The notes under the pieces are model-generated. The model was given only the letters and a program-made list of their open reading frames with translations. It did no database searches and had not been told where the DNA came from. This document shows positions 34,679 through 44,158 of a stretch of DNA of 64,000 nucleotides, one piece after another; position 1 is the first letter of the stretch; every line of letters starts with the position of its first letter. Source of the stretch: Gammaproteobacteria bacterium (lineage in GTDB: Bacteria; Pseudomonadota; Gammaproteobacteria; Eutrophobiales; Eutrophobiaceae); assembly GCA_021773235.1 (NCBI GenBank), contig JAJFKL010000032.1, forward strand, positions 1 to 64,000, in the 5' to 3' direction. Made by a program: the position numbers and the translations under genes.

Positions 34679-35544
34679 TGCCTTTGAATCCTAAAATTTT
34701 AATTCCTTTAATCCTCATTGCGATCGTTGCCTATTCATCTGTCTTTACAGTGAACCAGTGGGAACAGGCTCTGGTATTCAAGTTTAGAGAGATTGTTCGA
34801 GCTGATGACCAACCCGGGTTACATTTCATGATGCCGGTGGTGAACGCGGCTAAGAAGTTTGAAAAGCGGCTTTTAAATCTTGATCAAGAACCACAACGCT
34901 TTCTGACGATAGAAAAGAAAGATGTGATTGTTGATTATTACGCAAAATGGCGAATTACCGATGTTGATAAGTTTTATACAGCTACTCGTGGTGATGTACT
35001 CTATGCCAACGGCCTATTAGGTCAGCGTATTAACCGAGCATTACGCGATGAATTTGGTGCGCGTACTGTTCAGGAAGTGGTTGCGGGCGAACGTACTCAA
35101 ATCCTCAGTGTAGTTACAGCAAGCACTTCAAACCTGCCTCAAGAATTAGGTATTACAGTGGTTGATGTTCGTACCAAGAGAATTGATTTGCCGACAGAAG
35201 TCAGTAATTCAGTCTATGAGCGCATGCGAGCAGAACGCAATCGTGTCGCTAAGGATTTTCGAGCACGTGGCTCTGAAGCTTCGGAGCGTATCCGTGCTAA
35301 TGCTGATCGTGAACGTGAGATTATTCTGGCAAATGCCTATCGGGATGCTGAAATGATACGCGGTGAGGGTGACGCGCAGGCAACTGAAATTTATGCAGCG
35401 GCCTATACCCAGGACGAAGAGTTCTACTCGTTTTATCGTAGTCTAGATGCCTATAAGAATAGTTTCAACGACAGTAATGATGTATTACTGCTTGAACCTA
35501 AATCAGATTTCTTTAGATATTTTAATAATTCAAAAGGCAAATAA
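34678..35544 (+). CDS. hflC: FtsH protease modulator HflC
   Basis: 288 residues. N-terminal membrane helix (about 5-25), then a band-7 domain (VNQWEQALVFKFREIVR, QPGLHFMMP) and the helical region with RAEREREIILANAYR-type sequence, ending in FYSFYRSLDAYKNSF as in other HflC proteins. Partner of HflK and translated from an overlapping start. Confidence 0.96.
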   Translation: MPLNPKILIPLILIAIVAYSSVFTVNQWEQALVFKFREIVRADDQPGLHFMMPVVNAAKKFEKRLLNLDQEPQRFLTIEKKDVIVDYYAKWRITDVDKFYTATRGDVLYANGLLGQRINRALRDEFGARTVQEVVAGERTQILSVVTASTSNLPQELGITVVDVRTKRIDLPTEVSNSVYERMRAERNRVAKDFRARGSEASERIRANADREREIILANAYRDAEMIRGEGDAQATEIYAAAYTQDEEFYSFYRSLDAYKNSFNDSNDVLLLEPKSDFFRYFNNSKGK

Positions 35545-35562
35545 ATTCAGGTTTAAACAGAT

Positions 35563-35596
35563 AACAGGTTTATTTAATAGATTGAATAAACCTGTT
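35563..35596 (+). other. Strong hairpin between hflC and yjeT
   Basis: Perfect 12-bp stem (35563-35574 with 35585-35596) and 10-base loop in the 80-bp gap. No T run follows, so it is more likely an mRNA stabiliser or partial terminator than a strong terminator. Confidence 0.55.
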
Positions 35597-35624
35597 TCTA
35601 TTAAAAATGATATGGTGAAAGTGT

Positions 35625-35822
35625 TTGTTTGATATTAATGTTTCTGACCTTTTGTCTGCACTTGCTTTAGTTTTTATAATAGAAGGCCTGACGCCATTTC
35701 TGAATCCTGAAGGTATTCGAAAAGTTTTTCTTGCTGCGGCTCAATTGGATAATAAAACATTAAGATTTTTGGGTGCCTCAAGCATGATGGTTGGTTTGAT
35801 ATTGTTATACATTGTTAGATAG
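35625..35822 (+). CDS. yjeT: DUF2065 family small membrane protein (YjeT)
   Basis: 65 residues from a TTG start, the only start in frame after an upstream stop; GGTGAAAG lies six bases before it. Two hydrophobic helices with the family core LVFIIEGLTPFLNPEG, and FLGASSMMVGLILLY. The family is found between hflC and the hisZ/purA genes in gammaproteobacteria, as here. Function unknown. Confidence 0.85.
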   Translation: MFDINVSDLLSALALVFIIEGLTPFLNPEGIRKVFLAAAQLDNKTLRFLGASSMMVGLILLYIVR

Positions 35823-35842
35823 ATTATTTAATCGATTAAATT

Positions 35843-37027
35843 ATGAATATTACAAATCGTTGGTTACTTCCTGAAGGTGTTGAAGAGATTCTACCGCCTA
35901 AGGCACAAAAACTTGAAAATCTATGCAGGACGATCATTGACCTATTTTCTACATGGGGCTATGAGTTTGTTATTCCTCCTATGGTTGAATATCTGGAATC
36001 TTTGCTTACCGGCACAGGTGAAGACCTTGACTTAAAGACGTTCAAATTGACCGATCAGCTAAGTGGTCGATTAATGGGGATTCGTGCAGATATAACGCCA
36101 CAGGTCGCACGTATTGATGCACATTTATTAAAACGTGATACGCCTACCCGTCTTTGCTATCTTGGATCAGTACTACACACGCGTCCCGGCAAGTCCGGTG
36201 AAACACGCGCACCATTACAAGTAGGTGCAGAGCTATACGGGCATTCTGGTGTTGCAAGTGATATTGAAATCGTTAAATTGATGTTGGCAACGTTGAAACA
36301 GGTGGGGATTAATCAGACGTATATCGATCTTGGTCACATAGGTATTTTTAGAACATTAAGTTCCGATTCTTCACTAAGCGATATACAACAAGCACAAGTA
36401 TTTGAAGCGTTACAAAGGAAAGCGAAAGACGAATTAAAATTGTTATACAAAGAATGGAATATTACTAATGCTGCCAGCAATGCATTACTTGAATTAGTTG
36501 ATCTAAATGGCGACATAACAGTATTAGATGAAGCTAAAAAACTATTATCTAAACTTTCACCAGAGAGTGCGCAATACATTGATGAAATTAAGGCATTGGC
36601 CGAGTCAATAACCGGGCAGTCAGCAGTGTCTATTAATGTAGATTTGGCTGAGTTACGTGGTTATCACTATCACACGGGCATGGTCTATACTGCTTTTGTT
36701 CCCGGTAAGGGTGACGGCATAGCCTTTGGTGGACGTTACGACGATATTGGCAGTGCCTTTGGTCGTGCAAGACCAGCAACAGGGTTTAGTACAGACGTTA
36801 AGTCTTTATTAAAGCACCAGAGCATAATCAATAAAACACCAACAAGTATTTTTGCCCCGACATCATCTGATATGAAATTACATGAAAAAATAAATGCACT
36901 TCGCAAAACCGGAAGCATTGTAGTTGAAGAGCTAGAAGGGCAACAAGCCTCAGCAAGCGAAATGAATTGTGATCAGCAACTCTCATTAGAAAATGGTGAG
37001 TGGATCGTTAAAGACATTAATCAATAA
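35843..37027 (+). CDS. hisZ: ATP phosphoribosyltransferase regulatory subunit HisZ
   Basis: 394 residues, a catalytically inactive relative of histidyl-tRNA synthetase that activates the short form of HisG in histidine synthesis. Sequence LPEGVEEILPPKAQKLE, MGIRADITPQVARIDAH and the class II-like core are present, but the C-terminal anticodon domain of HisRS is absent. Position between yjeT and purA is the standard one for HisZ. This implies a short-type HisG elsewhere in the genome. Confidence 0.92.
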   Translation: MNITNRWLLPEGVEEILPPKAQKLENLCRTIIDLFSTWGYEFVIPPMVEYLESLLTGTGEDLDLKTFKLTDQLSGRLMGIRADITPQVARIDAHLLKRDTPTRLCYLGSVLHTRPGKSGETRAPLQVGAELYGHSGVASDIEIVKLMLATLKQVGINQTYIDLGHIGIFRTLSSDSSLSDIQQAQVFEALQRKAKDELKLLYKEWNITNAASNALLELVDLNGDITVLDEAKKLLSKLSPESAQYIDEIKALAESITGQSAVSINVDLAELRGYHYHTGMVYTAFVPGKGDGIAFGGRYDDIGSAFGRARPATGFSTDVKSLLKHQSIINKTPTSIFAPTSSDMKLHEKINALRKTGSIVVEELEGQQASASEMNCDQQLSLENGEWIVKDINQ

Positions 37028-38338
<1,311 letters not shown>

Positions 38339-38349
38339 ATAAACTATTT

Positions 38350-39081
38350 TTATCGGCGCATAGGTTCAAACAAACCATACTTCCATTGCCGAATAGCCAT
38401 CACTACAGTTGTACCATTACGCTCATCCAGAGACAATCCTGCATCGCTGTCATTTAGTTCGTTAAATTCTTTTATAAGTTTTTCCATTTTCTTTTGAAAA
38501 ACAGCATTGGAGTTATTTGCCAACATCCCATTAACAACTAATAGACGCTCATTTGCCTTATTGAACCGTGTATTGAAGAAATCTTGTTCTACTTTAGATT
38601 GAAAAAAATGTTGAATGGGACCGTTTTCGAGCCATGCAAAATTCGAGGCAACTAATAATTTGATACGATTCTTGGGCAACAAATCTATAATTTTTAATCT
38701 ATCCAATTTTGCCAGATAGCGTATACCTTCTGTTTCTGTAATCTTGTAATGAGCTGATATGTCATCCAAGCTCCAACGATTCAGGACACAGACAGTGATT
38801 AATAACAGGGTTAAGTCACTTGCGATTTCTTTTTCTTGCTCTTCACTGAGTTTACTAAGGTGCTGATCCTCTTCTTGCATGAGTTTTAATAGATCGGACA
38901 ATTCCATATTCATGCATTGGCATAGTTGTTCTAGTCGTTTCAAGGTAAAGTTCTTTTCTGAGAACATACGTTTTATACTGGCCTCAGATAGATCTATCAT
39001 TTTAGCTATATCGCTATAAGTTAATCCATGTGTCTTAAGCGCTTTTTTTAGGGTCTGAATAAGGTGATGTGTTTGTGCCAT
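38350..39081 (-). CDS. XRE-family transcriptional regulator
   Basis: 243 residues from the ATG at 39081; the longer frame from 39141 would add a hydrophobic stretch of 20 residues and is less likely. N-terminal helix-turn-helix (about 8-62; LTYSDIAKMIDLSEASIKRMF and LKRLEQLCQCMNMELSDLL). The rest is a predicted helical sensor or dimerisation region that I do not recognise. It is divergent from the large acyltransferase fusion gene across 133 bp, suggesting control of that gene. Confidence 0.85.
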   Translation of the reverse strand: MAQTHHLIQTLKKALKTHGLTYSDIAKMIDLSEASIKRMFSEKNFTLKRLEQLCQCMNMELSDLLKLMQEEDQHLSKLSEEQEKEIASDLTLLLITVCVLNRWSLDDISAHYKITETEGIRYLAKLDRLKIIDLLPKNRIKLLVASNFAWLENGPIQHFFQSKVEQDFFNTRFNKANERLLVVNGMLANNSNAVFQKKMEKLIKEFNELNDSDAGLSLDERNGTTVVMAIRQWKYGLFEPMRR

Positions 39082-39214
39082 TGTGATAATTAAGGTAGTA
39101 ATAATTAATACGAATAGAACATATAAATGATACAAATACAATATTAGTAGTTTATATTAAGACTATAAATTAGTCTCCAGGGAATCTTAGGAATAGTGCT
39201 AGGGGATATATCAA

Positions 39215-42200
39215 ATGAAAACGTTATTTAAATACTCAGGATTTTTACCGTATATCATAGTTGTCTTTCTGAATGCCTTTGTTGATCTTGGGCATAAGAT
39301 CATCATTCAGAATACGGTCTTTAAGGTTTATGATGGTCAGGAACAAATTGTTTTAACCGCAATCGTTAATGCGCTAATTTTACTACCTTTCATTTTACTC
39401 ATCTCGCCAGCAGGTTTTTGTTCCGATAAGTTCCCAAAAAATAAAGTGATGCGGATCAGCGCCTGGGTTGCTGTTGGTATTACCTTATGTATAACCTTGT
39501 TTTATTACCTTGGCTGGTTTTGGCCTGCATTTGCCATGACTTTTGTGCTTGCATTACAAAGTGCATTTTATTCGCCAGCGAAATATGGCTATATCAAAGA
39601 GATGGTCGGGAAGGATAATCTGGCTAGAGCTAATGGATTAGTACAGGCGACGACAACGATAGCTATTCTTGCTGGCATCTTTGCATTTTCAATTCTTTTT
39701 GAAAGATTTTTAATCGACACAATATATGACGGTACATCTTCATTATTAATGAACATTGCACCGATAGGTTGGGGTCTGGTTGCATTTAGTATTATTGAAT
39801 TAGGTCTCGCCTATAAGTTACCGCAGAAACATCCAGTTGATGACGGGATGAAGTTTGAATTAAAAGAATATACCAGCGGACATTATTTAAAATCGAATAT
39901 GCGCGCGGTACTTGATCGTGAAGTTATATTTTTATCAATTATTGGTTTAGCAATATTCTGGGCAATATCACAAGTGATGCTGGCGGCGTTCCCCGCTTAC
40001 GCCAAGGAATCATTGGGCATTACCAACACCATCATCATTCAAGGGATCCTGGCCTGTGCCGGCATGGGCATTATGTTGGGTTCAATCATTGCAGGGCGCA
40101 TATCAAGAACACATATTGAAACCGGTATGATTCCAGTTGGATCAATTGGGATTGCGCTTTGTTTATTAATCTTGCCAAGCTTGGGCAATGCATATTTACA
40201 AGCGGTTCTCTTTTTCGGCTGGGGCATGTTCGGTGGATTTTTATTAATCCCGTTAAACTCATTGATACAGTTTCATGCTGAAGAAGATGAACTTGGTCGA
40301 GTGCTTGCTGGTAGCAACTTGATCCAAAACACGGTGATGTTGACCTTCCTCGGTTTGACCGTGCTGTTTGCTTTCTACGGCATGAATAGCCTTGGATTGT
40401 TTAATATATTATTAGTCGTTGCCATTGTTGGAACGATCTACACCGTCTATAAATTACCGCAATCATTGGTTAGGTTTATTGTCAGTTACATCATCGGTCA
40501 TCGGTATCGTCTTCAGGTATTAGGTTTAAAAAATATACCTGAAACGGGTGGTGTATTAATGTTGGGCAATCATATTAGTTGGATCGATTGGGGAATTATT
40601 CAGATGGCCTCACCGAGACCTATTCGTTTCGTTATGATCCGTAATATCTATGAACGTTGGTATCTGAAATGGTTTCTGGACATTTTCAATGTGATTCCTG
40701 TCTCAGCTGGAGCAAGTAAAGGAGCACTTCAAAAAATTAATGAGAGTTTAAACAATGGTGATGTGGTTTGTTTATTTCCAGAAGGCACCATCAGTCGTAC
40801 TGGCCAATTAGGTGAGTTCCAACGTGGTTATGAAAAAGCAGCCGAAGAAGCAAACGCTGTCATCCTGCCTTTTTACCTGCGTGGTCTATGGGGCAGTTGG
40901 TTTTCACGTTCCAGTGAAAAATTAAAGAACCTGCGGAGTAGTGGCATTAAACACGACATCATCGTTGCATTTGGTGAAACGTTACCAATCGATACAACAA
41001 CAGATGACTTAAAGAAACGTGTGTTTGATTTGTCAATTGATTCTTGGGAACACTACACCAGTGATTTACCTTCTATCGGTGCTGCTTTTATTGATACGGC
41101 TAAACGTAACGGCGATGAATTAACCGTTGCCGATTCATTGGCCGGTCCGTTAACGGGCAACAAATTCCTGACCGGTGTGATTTGTTTCTCTCGTTTAATT
41201 ACGAAATATTCAAAAGAACAAAATGTGGGTTTGCTATTGCCCACCAGTAGTGCAGGTGCGATTGCCAATATAGCCGCTATCCTTCGCGGTAAGACTGTAG
41301 TTAATCTTAACTTCACCGCCAGTCGCGAAGCATTACAGGGCTCAGTAACGAAAGCAGGTATCAAAACAATCTATACCTCACGTAAGTTTTTGGAGAAGCT
41401 GGCTAAGAAGGGCGTTGATCTAAATGATGCCTTTTCGGATAGCCAGTTTATCTATATGGAAGATCTTAAAACTGAAATCAGTAAAGCAACCAGCTTACGT
41501 ACCTTAATAACGGTGATCATTTCCCCCGCCGGTTTATTAAAATTTCTCTATTGTAAGAGCGTTGATATCAATACACCTGCAGCAATCTTATTTTCTAGCG
41601 GTAGTGAAGGGACGCCAAAAGGCGTGATGTTGAGTCATCGTAATATCATGGCGAACCTGAAACAGATCTCGGATATGTTAAATACTCAAGATACCGATGT
41701 GGTGATGGCAAGCCTGCCGCTGTTCCATGCCTTTGGTATAACTGTGACAACCTTCATGCCATTGGTTGAAGGTATTCCTATGATCTGTCATCCCGATCCA
41801 ACTGATGCGGTTAATATCTCAAAAGCGATTGCAAAATATCGTGCAACTATCTTTTGTGGCACTTCAACCTTCTTAAGACTTTACACGAAGAATAAGCGCA
41901 TTCATCCATTGATGCTGGAATCGCTACGCATAGTTGTCGCTGGTGCAGAAAAACTTAGTCCCGATGTGCGTGATGCGTTTAAGTTGAAATTCAATAAAGA
42001 CATCTATGAAGGTTATGGAGCTACCGAAACAACACCGGTTGCCAGTGTGAATATTCCTGATGCACTCGATGTGAATTATTGGTCAGTACAAATGGGCAAT
42101 AAACAAGGCACGGTAGGCATGCCATTACCAGGTACAAGTTTTAGGATTGTTGATCCTGAGTCATTAGACGAGCTAGCTACTGGCGAAGATGGCTTAATCT

Positions 42201-42667
42201 TAATCGGTGGCAGTCAGGTAATGTTGGGTTATTTGGATGATGAAGAAAAGACTAATGAAGTTATAACCATGCTTGATGATAAACGTTGGTATAAAACCGG
42301 TGATAAAGGCCATCTTGATGAAGATGGATTTTTAAGCATTGTTGATCGCTATTCACGTTTTGCCAAATTGGGCGGCGAGATGATTAGCCTGACTGCGGTT
42401 GAAGAAGCAGTAAGAAATGCTTTAAATGAACCTGAGTTAGAGTTAGTCGCAGTCAATCTGCCTGATGAAAAGAAAGGTGAAAAGGTCATGCTCATGATCG
42501 CAAAAGAAATCGAGCTAGCTGACGTTAAAAAGGCAATGTTGGATGCAGATGCAAATCCGTTAATGATCCCTGCGGCAGTCTCTGTAACTGAAGAGATACC
42601 TAAGCTGGGTAGTGGGAAGACTGATTTCAAGTTGGTTAAGAAATTGCTGCTTGATAAAAATGTTTAG
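39215..42667 (+). CDS. MFS transporter / acyltransferase / acyl-ACP synthetase fusion (Aas-like)
   Basis: 1150 residues in three parts. Residues about 1-420 are a 12-helix MFS transporter like LplT. Residues about 430-620 are a PlsC acyltransferase with NHISWID (His453, Asp458) and FPEGTISRTG. Residues about 640-1145 are an AMP-forming ligase with SSGSEGTPKGVMLSHRN starting at Ser794, YGATET, and WYKTGDKG. In E. coli LplT and Aas are separate proteins that import and re-acylate lysophospholipids; here they are one chain, so phospholipid salvage is the likely job. It is divergent from an XRE regulator. Confidence 0.93.
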   Translation: MKTLFKYSGFLPYIIVVFLNAFVDLGHKIIIQNTVFKVYDGQEQIVLTAIVNALILLPFILLISPAGFCSDKFPKNKVMRISAWVAVGITLCITLFYYLGWFWPAFAMTFVLALQSAFYSPAKYGYIKEMVGKDNLARANGLVQATTTIAILAGIFAFSILFERFLIDTIYDGTSSLLMNIAPIGWGLVAFSIIELGLAYKLPQKHPVDDGMKFELKEYTSGHYLKSNMRAVLDREVIFLSIIGLAIFWAISQVMLAAFPAYAKESLGITNTIIIQGILACAGMGIMLGSIIAGRISRTHIETGMIPVGSIGIALCLLILPSLGNAYLQAVLFFGWGMFGGFLLIPLNSLIQFHAEEDELGRVLAGSNLIQNTVMLTFLGLTVLFAFYGMNSLGLFNILLVVAIVGTIYTVYKLPQSLVRFIVSYIIGHRYRLQVLGLKNIPETGGVLMLGNHISWIDWGIIQMASPRPIRFVMIRNIYERWYLKWFLDIFNVIPVSAGASKGALQKINESLNNGDVVCLFPEGTISRTGQLGEFQRGYEKAAEEANAVILPFYLRGLWGSWFSRSSEKLKNLRSSGIKHDIIVAFGETLPIDTTTDDLKKRVFDLSIDSWEHYTSDLPSIGAAFIDTAKRNGDELTVADSLAGPLTGNKFLTGVICFSRLITKYSKEQNVGLLLPTSSAGAIANIAAILRGKTVVNLNFTASREALQGSVTKAGIKTIYTSRKFLEKLAKKGVDLNDAFSDSQFIYMEDLKTEISKATSLRTLITVIISPAGLLKFLYCKSVDINTPAAILFSSGSEGTPKGVMLSHRNIMANLKQISDMLNTQDTDVVMASLPLFHAFGITVTTFMPLVEGIPMICHPDPTDAVNISKAIAKYRATIFCGTSTFLRLYTKNKRIHPLMLESLRIVVAGAEKLSPDVRDAFKLKFNKDIYEGYGATETTPVASVNIPDALDVNYWSVQMGNKQGTVGMPLPGTSFRIVDPESLDELATGEDGLILIGGSQVMLGYLDDEEKTNEVITMLDDKRWYKTGDKGHLDEDGFLSIVDRYSRFAKLGGEMISLTAVEEAVRNALNEPELELVAVNLPDEKKGEKVMLMIAKEIELADVKKAMLDADANPLMIPAAVSVTEEIPKLGSGKTDFKLVKKLLLDKNV

Positions 42668-42751
42668 CATTTGAAGGCTGGTGTATGTGAATACTAGAAT
42701 TACTAATCTTCAAAAGAACAATATAATAAATAAATGAAAAAGGAGAACGAT

Positions 42752-43642
42752 ATGAAACTACTAACACCTCTTGTATCGACCAACTGGCTCGAAGAGAATC
42801 TTGGAGAGCCAGATCTAAGAATCTATGACGTAACACTTTATGTTGAATATAAAGGTGATGCTGGTGACAGTTTCGGTGGTTATAACCTGGATTCTGAAAC
42901 ACCACGAGAAGAGTGGGAACAGTCACATATACCGAGCTCAGATTTTATCGACATTAATGGCGAACTGTTTGACTCAAATAACAGTATTCCATTCATGATG
43001 CCATCACCGGAAATATTTGCTGCAGCGATAGCTGCGCATGGTGTAGCTGATGATACGGCTGTTATTCTTTTCAGCAAGGGTTCCCAGATGTGGGCTACAA
43101 GAGTCTGGTGGATGCTGCGCTCAATCGGGTTTGACAATGTGGCCGTATTGGATGGCGGATGGGAGAAGTGGCAACGTGAAGGTCGTTCCACTGATAGTGG
43201 GGTTCCCAATTATCCTGCAGGTAAGCTTTCTGTGAATCCGCGTCCCGAGATGTGGGTTGACAAGTATCGGATGCGTGACGTGATAGATAAGGGTGGTCCG
43301 ACCATGGTTAACGCATTGCCCACCGAGGTGTATACAGGGGAATTAAATCGTTATGGTCGACCCGGGCACCTGCCTGGTAGCTACAGCGTACCTTATGACT
43401 CTATCATTAATCCTGATACAGGCGAGTTTTTGGAGCCGGATGAGTTGCGACCATTGTTTGCAGAGAGTGGTGTTTTAGAGAGAGATAAAGTCATTGCCTA
43501 CTGTGGTGGTGGTATTTCTGCAACGATGGATTGCCTCGCCATGAGTTTATGTGGACAGGATAATGTATCTGTATACGATGGTTCTATGAACGAATGGGTT
43601 CTCGATGAATCACTACCACTTAAACTTGGTGCTGAGCCGTAA
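42752..43642 (+). CDS. Two-domain sulfurtransferase (rhodanese / 3-mercaptopyruvate type)
   Basis: 296 residues from the ATG at 42752, which has AAGGAGA at the right distance; the ATG at 42734 overlaps this site. Two rhodanese domains: an inactive N-terminal one (GWEKWQREGR region) and a C-terminal one with catalytic Cys251 in AYCGGGISA. The loop CGGGIS differs from both classic rhodanese and SseA (CGSGVT), so the sulfur donor is uncertain. It stands alone between the acyltransferase fusion and tRNA-Leu. Confidence 0.9.
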   Translation: MKLLTPLVSTNWLEENLGEPDLRIYDVTLYVEYKGDAGDSFGGYNLDSETPREEWEQSHIPSSDFIDINGELFDSNNSIPFMMPSPEIFAAAIAAHGVADDTAVILFSKGSQMWATRVWWMLRSIGFDNVAVLDGGWEKWQREGRSTDSGVPNYPAGKLSVNPRPEMWVDKYRMRDVIDKGGPTMVNALPTEVYTGELNRYGRPGHLPGSYSVPYDSIINPDTGEFLEPDELRPLFAESGVLERDKVIAYCGGGISATMDCLAMSLCGQDNVSVYDGSMNEWVLDESLPLKLGAEP

Positions 43643-43790
43643 GACTTAAAGGAATGTGTACGAGATATTTTATATCGCAATATGTAGTTTGACTGAGTTA
43701 TGGCGTTGTAACATGGGGCTGTTTGAAGCCATCAAAAAAATGCTTCTTCGTATATAATTTTAAAGTTCAGTTGAAACTGTAAAATCGTAT

Positions 43791-43877
43791 TGGTGCCGAG
43801 AAGAGGACTTGAACCTCCACGAGCATAAGCTCACTAGCACCTGAAGCTAGCGCGTCTACCAATTCCGCCACCTCGGC
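43791..43877 (-). tRNA. tRNA-Leu (anticodon CAG)
   Basis: 87-base cloverleaf on the minus strand with a long variable arm. Acceptor GCCGAGG pairs with TCTCGGC, D arm GGCGGAATTGGTAGAC, anticodon stem CTAGC/GCTAG with loop TTCAGGT giving CAG, T arm GGTTCAAGTCC, and encoded CCA. A second copy of its first 26 or so bases lies upstream at 44061-44086. Confidence 0.97.
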
Positions 43878-43948
43878 AATTATTTAAATTGGCACCAAAT
43901 CTAATATTCTATTATATTTTTACTCACGCGCTACGCACGGTCGCTCGA

Positions 43949-44058
43949 AAATATGTTCCTGACATTTTCTACCGAATACATCCGTGTATTCGTCTCGGAC
44001 GTCCTGTCCTTCACGCACCCAAGGGCATACCCTTCGGTAACACTTGTGCATCCTGCAC
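43949..44058 (-). repeat. Chain of five hairpins, four with GGA in the loop (minus strand), upstream of tRNA-Leu
   Basis: Read on the minus strand, five short hairpins follow each other: GTGC-AGGAT-GCAC (44046-44058), AAGGG-TATG-CCCTT (44021-44034), GGAC-AGGAC-GTCC (43997-44009), CGAATACA-CGGA-TGTATTCG (43973-43992) and an imperfect AAATGT-CAGGA-ACAT stem (about 43949-43969). Four loops contain GGA. The fourth hairpin contains ATACACGGATGT, close to the CsrA consensus RUACARGGAUGU. The array could be a Csr/Rsm-sponge RNA or a mobile hairpin repeat. No gene is supported in this region (43879-44158). Confidence 0.6.
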
Positions 44059-44060
44059 GT

Positions 44061-44086
44061 CGTCTACCAGTTCCGCCACCTCGGCA
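44061..44086 (-). pseudogene. tRNA-Leu 5' fragment (direct repeat of the intact gene)
   Basis: These 26 bases repeat 43853-43878 with one mismatch (43862/44070): the start base, acceptor strand and D arm of tRNA-Leu in the same orientation, 208 bp upstream. The remaining tRNA sequence is missing and is replaced by the hairpin chain. It looks like a target-site duplication or the remnant of a tandem tRNA copy. Confidence 0.8.
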
Positions 44087-44117
44087 TGTGTTATAGTGTT
44101 GGAACTAAAGAGGGCGG

Positions 44118-44146
44118 ACTTTAACTAGCCCCTATAATATTGTCAA
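44118..44146 (-). promoter_or_regulatory. Probable sigma-70 promoter toward tRNA-Leu
   Basis: On the minus strand: perfect TTGACA (44146-44141), 17-base spacer, TAAAGT (44123-44118). The predicted start is about 25 bases before the tRNA-Leu fragment, so a transcript would carry the fragment, the hairpin chain and the intact tRNA. It also lies just upstream of the rnr start on the other strand, where a TATAAT occurs at 44133-44138. Confidence 0.55.
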
Positions 44147-44158
44147 TCTACAAAGAAC

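Noticed and set aside
43768..43779. Palindrome CAGTTGAAACTG after tRNA-Leu as its terminator
   Set aside because: The stem is only five base pairs with a two-base loop and is not followed by a T run on the minus strand.
43889..44128. A 79-codon open frame between tRNA-Leu and rnr
   Set aside because: It runs through the hairpin array and the tRNA fragment on the strand opposite to both; the composition follows the hairpins, not a protein.
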